Assembly: GCA_021776145.1 (NCBI GenBank)
Contig: JAJFGM010000086.1
Location: 1 to 10,242, forward strand
Direction: 5' to 3'
From: Kiloniellaceae bacterium
GTDB taxonomy: Bacteria > Pseudomonadota > Alphaproteobacteria > Kiloniellales > Kiloniellaceae
Length of the DNA: 10,242 nt
Shown in pieces: positions 1 to 6,253 of the stretch (its first letter is position 1; every line of letters begins with the position of its first letter). Both the position numbers and the translations under genes were made by a program. Under the pieces are notes generated by a model. It made no database searches. It worked only from the letters and a program-made list of their open reading frames with translations, and was not told where the DNA came from.

Positions 1-780
1 CGTTCGCCCTTCAACCGTGACGGCGACTACGATTGGCGCGCCGAGTTGGAGTTCGGCTGGGACACGATCGACCGCCAGAGCAGTGGACAGCTGGCGGCGG
101 TTATTATTGAACCGATCCTCAGTTCCGGCGGCATCATCGAGCTGCCGCCGGGCTATCTGGCCACCCTGAGGGACAAGGCCCATGCGCGCGGCATGCTGTT
201 GATCCTCGACGAGGCGCAGACCGGAATGGGGAGAACGGGCGACAACTTTGCCTTCGAGCGCGACGGCGTGGTTCCGGACATCCTCAACCTGTCGAAAACC
301 CTGGGCGCCGGCCTGCCGCTGTCGGCGACCATCACCCGGCCCGAGATTGAAGAAGACTGCTACGAGAAGGATTTCCTCTTCTATACCACCCATGCCGCCG
401 ATCCCTTGCCGGCGGCGGTCGGACGCAAGGTCGTCGAGATCGTCGTCCGCGACGGATTGGCGGCACGTGCGCGCGAGCTTGGCGGCTATTTGAAGGACCA
501 GCTGCGTGACCTTCAGCAACGCCATGCGGTCATCGGCGACGTCAGGGGCCGGGGCCTGCTGCTTGGCGTCGAACTGGTCGGCGACCGCCAGACCAAGGTG
601 CCGGCGCATGCGGTCGGCCTTGCCGTCGGCCGGCGTTGTCTCGAGTTGGGCGCCTGTCTCAACATTGGCCGCCGCGACGCGGGCGGCCTCTTCCGCATCG
701 CGCCGCCCCTCACCGTAACCCGCGACGAGATCGACAGGGCCGTCACCATCTTCGATCAGGCCCTTGGCGAATGCGCCTAA
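1..780 (+). CDS. dgdA: 2,2-dialkylglycine decarboxylase, class III aminotransferase fold (5' truncated by window edge)
   Basis: PLP-dependent enzyme of the class III aminotransferase family. The frame is open from base 1, so the start lies outside the window and 259 residues remain of a protein usually about 430 long. As I recall the Burkholderia cepacia DgdA sequence, it matches over nearly the whole fragment. Visible landmarks are IIEPILSSGG (Glu and Ser near the substrate), DEAQTGMGRTG (Asp that binds the PLP pyridine nitrogen, and Gln), LSKTLGAGLPL with the Schiff-base Lys at 295-297, FYTTHAADPLPAA (phosphate-binding Thr and the Asp of the alkali-metal site), GDVRGRGLLLGVE, and FRIAPPLTV with the carboxylate-binding Arg. 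The known family reaction is decarboxylation of dialkylglycines such as 2-aminoisobutyrate coupled to transamination of pyruvate, in the cytosol. A related class III aminotransferase of other specificity remains possible. The histidine phosphatase gene follows after 43 bp and may be cotranscribed. Confidence 0.88.
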   Translation, partial: RSPFNRDGDYDWRAELEFGWDTIDRQSSGQLAAVIIEPILSSGGIIELPPGYLATLRDKAHARGMLLILDEAQTGMGRTGDNFAFERDGVVPDILNLSKTLGAGLPLSATITRPEIEEDCYEKDFLFYTTHAADPLPAAVGRKVVEIVVRDGLAARARELGGYLKDQLRDLQQRHAVIGDVRGRGLLLGVELVGDRQTKVPAHAVGLAVGRRCLELGACLNIGRRDAGGLFRIAPPLTVTRDEIDRAVTIFDQALGECA

Positions 781-823
781 AGCCATCGCCGCCGAATTAC
801 TTCTGATCTGAAGATCCGCACCG

Positions 824-1405
824 ATGCTCTCCCGTTCCAGTTTCTTTTTTCTTCGTCATGGCGAAACCGATTGGAACAGGGAACATCGCGCCCAGGGGCA
901 AAAAGATGTGCCGCTGAACGCGGCCGGGCTGGAACAGGCGAACCAGGCCAGCCGACTCGTCGCGGGTCTGAACATCGGAACCATCTGCACCAGCCCGCTT
1001 CGCCGCGCCGTCGATACGGCTGAAATTCTCCAGGGGACGCTCGGCTGCGCCCTGGAAGTCATCGACGAATTGAAGGAGTGCTCCTGGGGCGTCCGCGAAG
1101 GCCAGGTCAAAGAACAGTGGTTCGATGACTGGAAGTTCGGCTGCGCTGTTCCACAGGGCGCGGAGTCTTACGAATCGTTTCTGCGGCGCGCGCTGCTCGG
1201 CCTCAACATTGCCTTGCGGCGACCAGGGCCGGTGTTGCTCGTCTCGCACGGCGGAATCTACTGGGCCGTCCAGAAGTATGCCGCCCTGGGCGACGAACTC
1301 GATATTCCCAACGCCGTCCCCGTGCGTCATGACCCGCCGCGCCCGGACTTTCCCTGGTGGACGGCAACGATCTTGGGCGCGGCGGACCAGGCCGCGGCTT
1401 CATAA
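824..1405 (+). CDS. Histidine phosphatase family protein (phosphoglycerate-mutase-like)
   Basis: A 193-aa protein of the histidine phosphatase (PGAM-like) superfamily. Seen: the N-terminal FLRHGETDWN motif with the phospho-acceptor His at residue 12 next to Arg11, the SPLRRAVDTAE segment with the phosphate-pocket Arg (60-61), the acidic general acid in LKECSWG (Glu86), and SHGG with the second catalytic His at 142. Length and motif order suit a small cytosolic phosphatase; true cofactor-dependent mutases are longer. The substrate cannot be read from sequence. The ATG lies 11 codons before the catalytic His, as usual for the family, so the start is credible, although no strong Shine-Dalgarno is seen upstream. 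It lies 43 bp behind dgdA on the same strand, compatible with one transcript. The C-terminal tail after about residue 170 is Pro/Ala-rich and not conserved in motif terms. Confidence 0.87.
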   Translation: MLSRSSFFFLRHGETDWNREHRAQGQKDVPLNAAGLEQANQASRLVAGLNIGTICTSPLRRAVDTAEILQGTLGCALEVIDELKECSWGVREGQVKEQWFDDWKFGCAVPQGAESYESFLRRALLGLNIALRRPGPVLLVSHGGIYWAVQKYAALGDELDIPNAVPVRHDPPRPDFPWWTATILGAADQAAAS

Positions 1406-1471
1406 CTATTCGGCCACGACCTGATTGCGGCCATCTTCATGGACGCCAGGCGTTCGTTGCCAGCCTGCCAT

Positions 1472-1489
1472 AGCGGGTCACAACCCGCT
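1472..1489. other. Perfect 7-bp hairpin after the phosphatase gene (possible terminator without T tract)
   Basis: AGCGGGT-CACA-ACCCGCT: a 7-bp perfect inverted repeat with a 4-nt loop, 67 bp after the phosphatase stop. It is followed by TGCAATG rather than a T run, so it is not a classical intrinsic terminator, but it could end or stabilise the dgdA-side transcript. Confidence 0.4.
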
Positions 1490-1860
1490 TGCAATGCTTG
1501 ATGCGATTGAAGAACCGGACAACAATTTTCCGGCGAGTTTGCGGTCATGGCCTTGACCGGCATTGGACGTCACGCGGATCGGCGATGCGTGGCCAAATGT
1601 CCGACAACTCTTAAAATCTTTCCCCTTCGGTGGGCCCTCTCGCGACCTCCGGAGTCGGAGGAATTCTGCTGCAAAACTCGGAGACCAGGCCGAAGCAGCC
1701 TGTCGTGCGAAACAATGGTTCAAATTCGGCGGCAACTTTGAGTCCCACTTGCGCTCCGAGGCCATGAGGCCCCCGATTGCTTGGCGCGATTTCTAGGCAC
1801 GGAGAATTTCAGCAGAATCAGGAGATATCCCGACGAAATCAATCGTAAGGTCTGCTTCCA

Positions 1861-1911
1861 GGCCCTAACTCACCGTCGCTGGCGGCGGCCAGCTAGGCGC
1901 AGTTGTAGCCA
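1861..1911 (+). repeat. Dispersed intergenic repeat, copy A
   Basis: First of four related copies (A, B, C, D), all read in the plus orientation. Shared blocks are CCTAACTCACCGTCG, a central hairpin, and GGCGCAGTTGTAGCCA. The hairpin here is GCTGGC/GCCAGC with a 4-nt loop at 1878-1893. Copies A and B share both flanking blocks almost exactly (AACTCACCGTCG, then GGCGCAGTT[G/A]TAGCCA), although their stems differ. This copy lies about 68 bp from the 3' end of the minus-strand regulator. Upstream sequence of the longer copies C and D is not clearly present. Confidence 0.7.
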
Positions 1912-1978
1912 GAAGTCGACAAACCGCCAATGAGAAGATGTAGGGTGTCAGGCTAAGGGCCGGCGGCGATAGTCGACG

Positions 1979-4522
1979 TCAGGTTTGCCTGTCCGTCAGT
2001 TTCATTATTGCGACGTCGACGGGCATCGTGGAGCCGACACGCCAAGCCTCAATGGCCAGAGAGCGCTCCACACTAGACTCTGCGTCCGCCAAGTACCGCT
2101 TCGTTCTTAGCTGATCTGCCGGCGGACCCGGCGCGGATATCGCATCACGCAGCATCGCTGAGGTGGCAAAAAGTCGGATTGCCGCTTCCGCCTGTCCAGT
2201 CGCGCTCAATCTGCATGCGTGTCCTTCAAGGCACTCGGCAATCCCTCGCTTGTCGCCCAGCTCTTTGCGCAATTTCAGGCTTTCGACCTCTGCTTGATGG
2301 GCGGCTTCGATGTCCCCGAGTTCCAATGCGGCTATGGCAAGATAGTGCAGTCCCCACGCCAGGCCTCTGCGGTCTCCAATCTGCCGAAACAACTCTATGC
2401 TTTCAGTAAGGTGTTCATGGGCTTGCTCCAGCCTGGAGCCCAGAGAAACAACGCCGAGATAGTGAAGCGAAAGGGCGATCCCACGCGTATCTCCAACCCG
2501 ACGTGTCAGATCCAGGCTTTCTTCGAGGAATTGGAATGCCGCCTCATCGTCCTGGTGATCATGCGCGACGCGCCCGAGGTTTCGGAGCATCCAAGCAGCC
2601 AGCCAATCGTCGTCCAACGCACGCGCAAGAGCGAGGCCTTCCTCCAGCAGGCCGTGCGCCTGAAGGGTCTCGCCTTTGTATTGAAGCGCTATGGCTAGCA
2701 ACCCTTGCTCCCAAGCTGCGTCTTCGGGCGCGTCAAGCTGCTCAAAAAGGGCGCGCGCATCCTCCGAGAGCAGACACGCGTTTGCATAGTCCCCCTGCAG
2801 GAAGGCGAAGTTTGCCTGAGTTCGGAGGACCTTTGCTCTCGTCATGGGCAAGAGCTTGTGCATCGCTTGGGCCGCCGGATTGATCCATTGTCGGCCCTCA
2901 GCAAAATGACCACGCACAGCAAAAAACCACCACAGCGCACCGGCAAGTCTTGCGCCCAGCTCGACGTCATCTCCGCTGCCGTATGCCCACCTCAGAGCAG
3001 CGCGAATGTTGCCTAGTTCGCGGGTGAGCTGAGCCAGCCGTTCCGTTTGTTTTGGCCCACGGAGTTCGGCATCCGTCGCTTCAGCGAGAGTTAGAAAGTA
3101 CGAGGCATGCCGCCGTTTGAGCTCTTCAAGATCTTCGGCCTTGTCCAACGCTTCTGCAGCGAACTCCCGCAGTGTTTCGAGCATGAAGAAGCGGGATCCG
3201 CCGCCAACGTCCTGCCGGTTGATTAGGCTGGTTTCAATCAACGCGCTCAAGCGTTCCAGGAGCTCTGTATCAACGCGATCAGTGAATATCGCCTCCAAGG
3301 CCTCGCTAGTGAAGCCTCCAGAGAAAACAGCAAGATGAACAAAGAGCCATTGCTCTTCGGCGCCAAGCAGGTCAAAGCTCCACTCGATCGTATCGCGCAA
3401 AGTTTGCTGGCGAGCGGGAAGATCGCGTGGACCACCTGTCAGGATCGGCAAGCGTCGGTCCAGTCGCGACTGGATCTCCGCAGGGGTAAGCAGCCGCACG
3501 CGCGCAGCTGCTAGTTCGATCGCGAGAGGCAAACCGTCGAGGCGCACGCAGATCTCTGCGATGGTTCGCCTGGTCTCCGCGGTCAACGGAATATCCGGCC
3601 GGATCTTGCGAGCACGATCTTCGAACAACTGTGCGGCTTCGGACTCGGTTTGCGGGGCATCGTCGGATCCCGGGTCATGATCGAGATTTGGCAGCGCAAG
3701 TGGCGGTACCGGCATATCATGCTCGCCGGTCAGGCGCAGTGTTGCTCGGCTCGTGACAAGAGCTTTCAAGCCTGCGCAGTTGTTCAGCAACTCAGTGACC
3801 ATGCTGGCGGCGGAAAGCAGGTGTTCAAAGTTGTCGAGCACAAGGAGCAGGTCTTTCGCCTTGAGATAGTCCTTGAGGATCTCGAGCGCCGAGCGACCTG
3901 GTGCTTCTTGCAGACCCAGGGTCTGGGCGATGGTCGAAGCCACGAGCTCCGGATCCCGCAGTGGGGCCAGATCGACGAACCACACGCCGTCGTCGAAGGT
4001 CTCCGCAACCTCGGTCGCAACACGCTGGGCGAGACGGGTCTTCCCGCTGCCACCCGCGCCCGTCAAAGTCACGAGACGCGCATCGGATCCAAGGACCAGG
4101 TCCTTGATCATCGCGGTTTCCCTTCCACGACCGATTAGGGTCGTTGTGCGAATTGGGAAATTGTGAAGCCGGCTGCCACCGTCGGGGCCCTTCAAGGTTG
4201 CCGGTTGGACTTCAAATCGAAATCCCCGGCCATGAACGGTCTTGATGTAGCGTTGTGACTTTCCGTCATCACCGAACGCCCGGCGTACCGCATTGATCCG
4301 GGTGGAAACCACGCCGTCGGAGACGAGTCGCCCTCGCCATACCGCCGAAATGATGTCGTCCCGGCTGACAACGCGGCCGGCATTCTCGGCGAGAAAGGCC
4401 GCGAGTTCGAAGACTTGCGGTTCCATGCCGACGACTTTGCCGCCTCGGCGAAGCTCCATCGCCTCGAGATCCAGCTCGAAGTCGGCGAAAATCAAGACCC
4501 GGCCAATCCGGTCTGACAACAC
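1979..4522 (-). CDS. Winged-helix / STAND (NB-ARC-like) ATPase / TPR transcriptional regulator
   Basis: An 847-aa predicted cytosolic one-component regulator. Residues about 10-105 form an OmpR-type winged helix (FADFELD, recognition region ending YIKTVHGRGFRFE). Residues about 126-435 form a STAND-type P-loop module: TTTLIGRGRE entry motif, Walker A GAGGSGKT at 155-162, Walker B LLLVLDN around 225-231, sensor LVTSR at 255-259 and DGLPLAIELAA around 329-339. Residues about 470-820 are TPR-like helical repeats. By analogy with STAND regulators, ligand or partner binding to the TPRs would drive nucleotide-dependent switching; the ligand is unknown. The chosen start is GTG at 4522, with GGAGGT about 12 nt upstream and a G-rich stretch closer; a TTG follows immediately. 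It is divergent from the 68-aa gene at 4664, and the gap carries 11-bp-phased direct repeats of the sort OmpR-type domains bind. No response-regulator receiver domain is present. Confidence 0.88.
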   Translation of the reverse strand: MLSDRIGRVLIFADFELDLEAMELRRGGKVVGMEPQVFELAAFLAENAGRVVSRDDIISAVWRGRLVSDGVVSTRINAVRRAFGDDGKSQRYIKTVHGRGFRFEVQPATLKGPDGGSRLHNFPIRTTTLIGRGRETAMIKDLVLGSDARLVTLTGAGGSGKTRLAQRVATEVAETFDDGVWFVDLAPLRDPELVASTIAQTLGLQEAPGRSALEILKDYLKAKDLLLVLDNFEHLLSAASMVTELLNNCAGLKALVTSRATLRLTGEHDMPVPPLALPNLDHDPGSDDAPQTESEAAQLFEDRARKIRPDIPLTAETRRTIAEICVRLDGLPLAIELAAARVRLLTPAEIQSRLDRRLPILTGGPRDLPARQQTLRDTIEWSFDLLGAEEQWLFVHLAVFSGGFTSEALEAIFTDRVDTELLERLSALIETSLINRQDVGGGSRFFMLETLREFAAEALDKAEDLEELKRRHASYFLTLAEATDAELRGPKQTERLAQLTRELGNIRAALRWAYGSGDDVELGARLAGALWWFFAVRGHFAEGRQWINPAAQAMHKLLPMTRAKVLRTQANFAFLQGDYANACLLSEDARALFEQLDAPEDAAWEQGLLAIALQYKGETLQAHGLLEEGLALARALDDDWLAAWMLRNLGRVAHDHQDDEAAFQFLEESLDLTRRVGDTRGIALSLHYLGVVSLGSRLEQAHEHLTESIELFRQIGDRRGLAWGLHYLAIAALELGDIEAAHQAEVESLKLRKELGDKRGIAECLEGHACRLSATGQAEAAIRLFATSAMLRDAISAPGPPADQLRTKRYLADAESSVERSLAIEAWRVGSTMPVDVAIMKLTDRQT

Positions 4523-4663
4523 GCGCCCCCAAGGACCTCCATGGGTCCGATCTTAATGTCTTTGGCCGATTTCTTAATGAAATCTGAATGCCGTCTTTAA
4601 GCGCCGCATTTTCGTCGGCCGTAACGTCAGGTGATCAAGTCAACACCCAAGCGGAGAGACGAC
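4523..4663. promoter_or_regulatory. Divergent promoter region between STAND regulator and small gene
   Basis: A 141-bp gap between divergently read genes, markedly more AT-rich in its centre (about 4550-4615) than the flanking genes. Both promoters must lie here unless one gene is read through. I do not see confident -35/-10 boxes. The clearest signal is the phased direct-repeat array at 4551-4601. Confidence 0.6.
4551..4601 (+). promoter_or_regulatory. Candidate operator: TCTTAATG-type direct repeats on an 11-bp phase
   Basis: TCTTAATG at 4551-4558 and 4572-4579, TCTGAATG at 4583-4590 and TCTTTAAG at 4594-4601. Start-to-start distances are 21, 11 and 11 bp, so all copies face about the same side of the helix. 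OmpR/PhoB-type winged helices are known to bind tandem direct repeats of about 10-11 bp period. The adjacent regulator has such a domain, so autoregulation and control of the small divergent gene is the simple inference. The array lies 28 bp upstream of the regulator's start and 62 bp upstream of the small gene's start. Confidence 0.55.
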
Positions 4664-4870
4664 ATGTACGAAATCGACGCGAAGTTCTTCGGCGACGACG
4701 GCTCACTCGACACGGAAATGGCGATGACTGCAAGTCGAAAGGCGCGCGCGCAAGCCGCCGGTGAGGGCTTCGCTTTCGTCGTGGGTGGCGTCAAAGGCCT
4801 CATCCAAGCAGGCAAGCATGCGGTAGCGCGATCCGGCGTTTTCCAGAACTCTTCGACCACGGCGACCTGA
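4664..4870 (+). CDS. Small hypothetical protein (68 aa), divergent from the STAND regulator
   Basis: I do not recognise this protein. The ATG at 4664 is preceded by GGAGAG at 4652-4657 with six bases between, a good ribosome binding site; a GTG start at 4631 is possible but lacks that support. The first 30 residues are charged (MYEIDAKFFGDDGSLDTEM, then an Arg/Lys/Ala stretch). Residues about 32-56 are Gly-rich and mildly hydrophobic (GFAFVVGGVKGLIQAGKHAV), probably an amphipathic helix rather than a true membrane segment, and the tail is Ser/Thr-rich. There is no Cys and no signal peptide. Its position behind the phased repeats suggests it is a target of the neighbouring regulator. Because it is short and unrecognised, it could also be a chance frame, though the ribosome binding site argues against that. 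Confidence 0.6.
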   Translation: MYEIDAKFFGDDGSLDTEMAMTASRKARAQAAGEGFAFVVGGVKGLIQAGKHAVARSGVFQNSSTTAT

Positions 4871-5177
4871 ACTGAACCGGCTCTGATGCCCGTTCCTGAT
4901 AGTTGAGGAGATGTGGCGGTCCTTGTCTGGCCTTACCGCGACAAGAACCGTCAATTCCGCCAGGCCCAATCTTCAGTCTTTGGAATGTTTCGGCCCGGTT
5001 AACAAGGCGGGCGCTTGGCAACCGCGCAGGTCCGAAGCGGGTCATCTTCTACCGTCGGTGGCCTGCTTGAGTGACGTCCGGGTTCGGGGGTAAAGCCGAC
5101 CAATCGAGCCCGGAGGTCCGGTTTCGGGTCCTAACTCACCGTCGCGGCGGTGGCGGCGCGAGGCGCAGTTATAGCCA
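4871..5177. other. Hairpin-rich intergenic region leading into repeat copy B
   Basis: A 307-bp gap between the small gene and the 3' end of the SDR gene. I see no coding sequence. It holds three inverted repeats: 4917-4950 (an 11-bp stem with one mismatch, arms CGGTCCTTGTC and GACAAGAACCG, loop 12 nt), 4996-5024 (CGGTT/AACCG outside CAAG/CTTG), and the copy B hairpin at 5139-5163. The first lies 46 bp after the small gene's stop and could act in transcript ending, but no T tract follows it. Confidence 0.55.
5126..5177 (+). repeat. Dispersed intergenic repeat, copy B
   Basis: It carries CCTAACTCACCGTCG, a hairpin at 5139-5163 (CC-TCGCG pairing with CGCGA-GG around one bulged base), and GGCGCAGTTATAGCCA. 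The conserved end falls at 5177, immediately next to the SDR stop codon (5178-5180 on the minus strand). If the wider consensus TAGCCAaanGcGG is applied, the similarity runs to about 5184 and takes in that stop codon. The region upstream (about 5080-5125) has weak similarity to copy D. Confidence 0.68.
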
Positions 5178-5936
5178 TTAGTGGAAGTGGACACCGCCAT
5201 CCACGCCAATGCTCTGTCCAGTTATCGAGGATGCCTTACAGAGATAGACGACTTGCCCCGCAACATCGTCGACCGAGGTAAAGCAATTCAACGCTGACCT
5301 GTTACGCCAACCGTCAAAAAGTTCTTGAGCGCCGCCGCTTCCAAGCTCGGTGCCAACCATAAGGCCCGGTGCCACGCAGTTGACGGTGACATCAGGTGCT
5401 AGTGATGCGGCCAGAAAACGGGTCAGCGGGATGATGGCTGCCTTGCTCGGCGCAAACTGTCTGTCTTGGTACCAATCGCCATGACCAAGCGTAGAGCCTA
5501 TGTTCACCACGCGCCCCCAATTCGAGGCTCGCAAGTGTTTTGCGGCGGCGCGAGCAACCAAATAAGGTCCTCGCAAGTTGACGGCCATCATCTCGTCCCA
5601 GATCTCTGGCGTAAATGCATCCAGATCGCCGAGTTCAATCGAGTGTCCACCCATTGCGATGGCTGCGTTGTTTACGAGGATGTCAAGCGAACCCATTTCA
5701 GCGACGACGTGGGATACGGCTTTATCGATTGAAGCGGGATCCATCTGGTCCAGTTGGGCAGTGATGGCCGACCCGCTGCTGACCTCAATATCCTCTTTGA
5801 CCGCGTTAGCTCTTTCCTCGCCACGGTGATAACCAATAGCAACCATCACGCCTTCATTGGCGAGAAACGAGCAAATCCGAGAACCGAGCCCACCACTGCC
5901 GCCGGTGACAAGGGCGACTGCTCCAGAAATGTCCAT
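5178..5936 (-). CDS. SDR family oxidoreductase with Phe in place of the catalytic Tyr
   Basis: A 252-aa classical short-chain dehydrogenase/reductase, FabG-like in length and layout. Seen: the nucleotide-binding TGGSGGLG at 11-18, a basic residue after beta-2 (YHRGEER) that favours NADP(H), NNAA at 89-92, the structural Asn120, catalytic Ser148 in NIGSTLG, Lys165, and the C-terminal VDGGVHFH. Thirteen residues after Ser148, where YxxxK should begin, the sequence is FAPSK: residue 161 is Phe (codon at 5454-5456), while Lys165 is intact. The proton-donating Tyr hydroxyl is therefore missing and normal SDR chemistry is in doubt. Tyr156 is nearby but out of register. The start ATG has GGAG six bases upstream. 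The gene is monocistronic, with repeat copies B and C on either side. The substrate is unknown. Confidence 0.87.
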   Translation of the reverse strand: MDISGAVALVTGGSGGLGSRICSFLANEGVMVAIGYHRGEERANAVKEDIEVSSGSAITAQLDQMDPASIDKAVSHVVAEMGSLDILVNNAAIAMGGHSIELGDLDAFTPEIWDEMMAVNLRGPYLVARAAAKHLRASNWGRVVNIGSTLGHGDWYQDRQFAPSKAAIIPLTRFLAASLAPDVTVNCVAPGLMVGTELGSGGAQELFDGWRNRSALNCFTSVDDVAGQVVYLCKASSITGQSIGVDGGVHFH

Positions 5937-5945
5937 ATGGAACTC

Positions 5946-6002
5946 CGATAGTTTTTTATGTTCTCTGAAAAATATCTATCGAGAACCGTCATGTCACGGT
6001 TC
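5946..6002 (-). promoter_or_regulatory. Candidate control region upstream of the SDR gene with two inverted repeats
   Basis: CGATAG (5946-5951) and CTATCG (5976-5981) enclose a 24-bp AT-rich spacer just upstream of the SDR ribosome binding site (GGAG, complement of 5943-5946). Directly beyond is a perfect 7-bp inverted repeat, GAACCGT/ACGGTTC, at 5983-5989 and 5996-6002 with a 6-nt loop. These could be operator sites or a 5' leader hairpin next to the ribosome binding site. No factor is assigned, and the promoter boxes themselves are not clear. Confidence 0.4.
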
Positions 6003-6177
6003 GACCGCTCCGGGTCAAAAAGCGAAGTCCGGCGGGACCAACTCGCACGCCCGGACCTGAGGGCACACCGGAAGAAACCGGTTCGATTCCAGACTTCCGG
6101 GCCATAAGGTCCGAAGCTGAATGCTAAGCGGGCGTGCCTCGGACATGCCCGCGAAGTGCAGTTGTAGCCAAAGGCGG
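6003..6177 (+). repeat. Dispersed intergenic repeat, copy C (long form)
   Basis: It shares with copy D an ordered set of blocks: CGGGTCA, GGAAGAAA, ATTCCnGAC, GTCCGAAGCTGA, a hairpin, and GTAGCCAAAnGCGG. The hairpin at 6128-6152 is GCGGGCGTG/CATGCCCGC (9 pairs including one G-T). A second perfect 7-bp stem, CCGGAAG/CTTCCGG, lies at 6068-6074 and 6094-6100. The ACTCACCGTC block of A, B and D is replaced here by different sequence that still folds, so the hairpin is kept although its sequence is not. The left boundary is approximate. Confidence 0.68.
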
Positions 6178-6253
6178 TCGTCAACTCGCACAGGAGAATT
6201 GATGTTACGCCGGCGTAGTTTTCCATGTTTCCCGAGCCGGATGGCAATCTGGG

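Larger units (their letters stand above)
1406..1978. other. Intergenic region between convergent genes, no supported gene
   Basis: This 573-bp gap separates the plus-strand phosphatase from the 3' end of the minus-strand regulator. Several short reading frames exist on both strands, but none has a convincing ribosome binding site, recognisable domain or plausible composition. What can be seen is one compact hairpin (1472-1489) and repeat copy A (1861-1911). The rest (about 1500-1850) shows no recognisable structure and may be decayed coding sequence. Confidence 0.6.
5937..6253. other. Intergenic region: SDR promoter patch plus repeat copy C
   Basis: A 317-bp gap between two minus-strand genes. 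The part next to the SDR gene (5937-6002) is AT-rich and carries two inverted repeats. From about 6003 the sequence becomes GC-rich and matches the long form of the dispersed repeat through about 6177. The remaining 75 bp before the regulator's stop shows nothing recognisable. A long minus-strand reading frame crosses the gap but runs through the repeat and is not credible. Confidence 0.6.

Noticed and set aside
797..1330. 177-residue minus-strand reading frame opposite the phosphatase gene
   Set aside because: It overlaps a plus-strand gene with clear catalytic motifs, and its translation shows no domain. It is a shadow of the high-GC coding strand.
1478..1765. 95-residue minus-strand frame, and overlapping short plus-strand frames, in the 1406-1978 gap
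   Set aside because: There is no ribosome binding site, no recognisable motif, and competing overlapping frames. It could be decayed coding sequence but cannot be supported.
3650..4138. 162-residue plus-strand frame opposite the STAND regulator
   Set aside because: It lies wholly opposite the Walker A/B region of a well-supported gene and has no domain of its own.
6068..6104. tRNA-like 3' end: CCGGAAG/CTTCCGG stem, GGTTCGATTCC resembling a T-arm loop, followed by GCCA
   Set aside because: The inner T-arm stem does not pair, there is no D-arm or anticodon arm, and the segment aligns with the corresponding part of repeat copy D, where the resemblance disappears. It is treated as part of the repeat.
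5846..6247. 133-residue minus-strand frame upstream of the SDR gene
   Set aside because: It starts inside the SDR gene and runs through repeat copy C, with no supported start or domain. It is a typical spurious ORF produced by an intergenic repeat.
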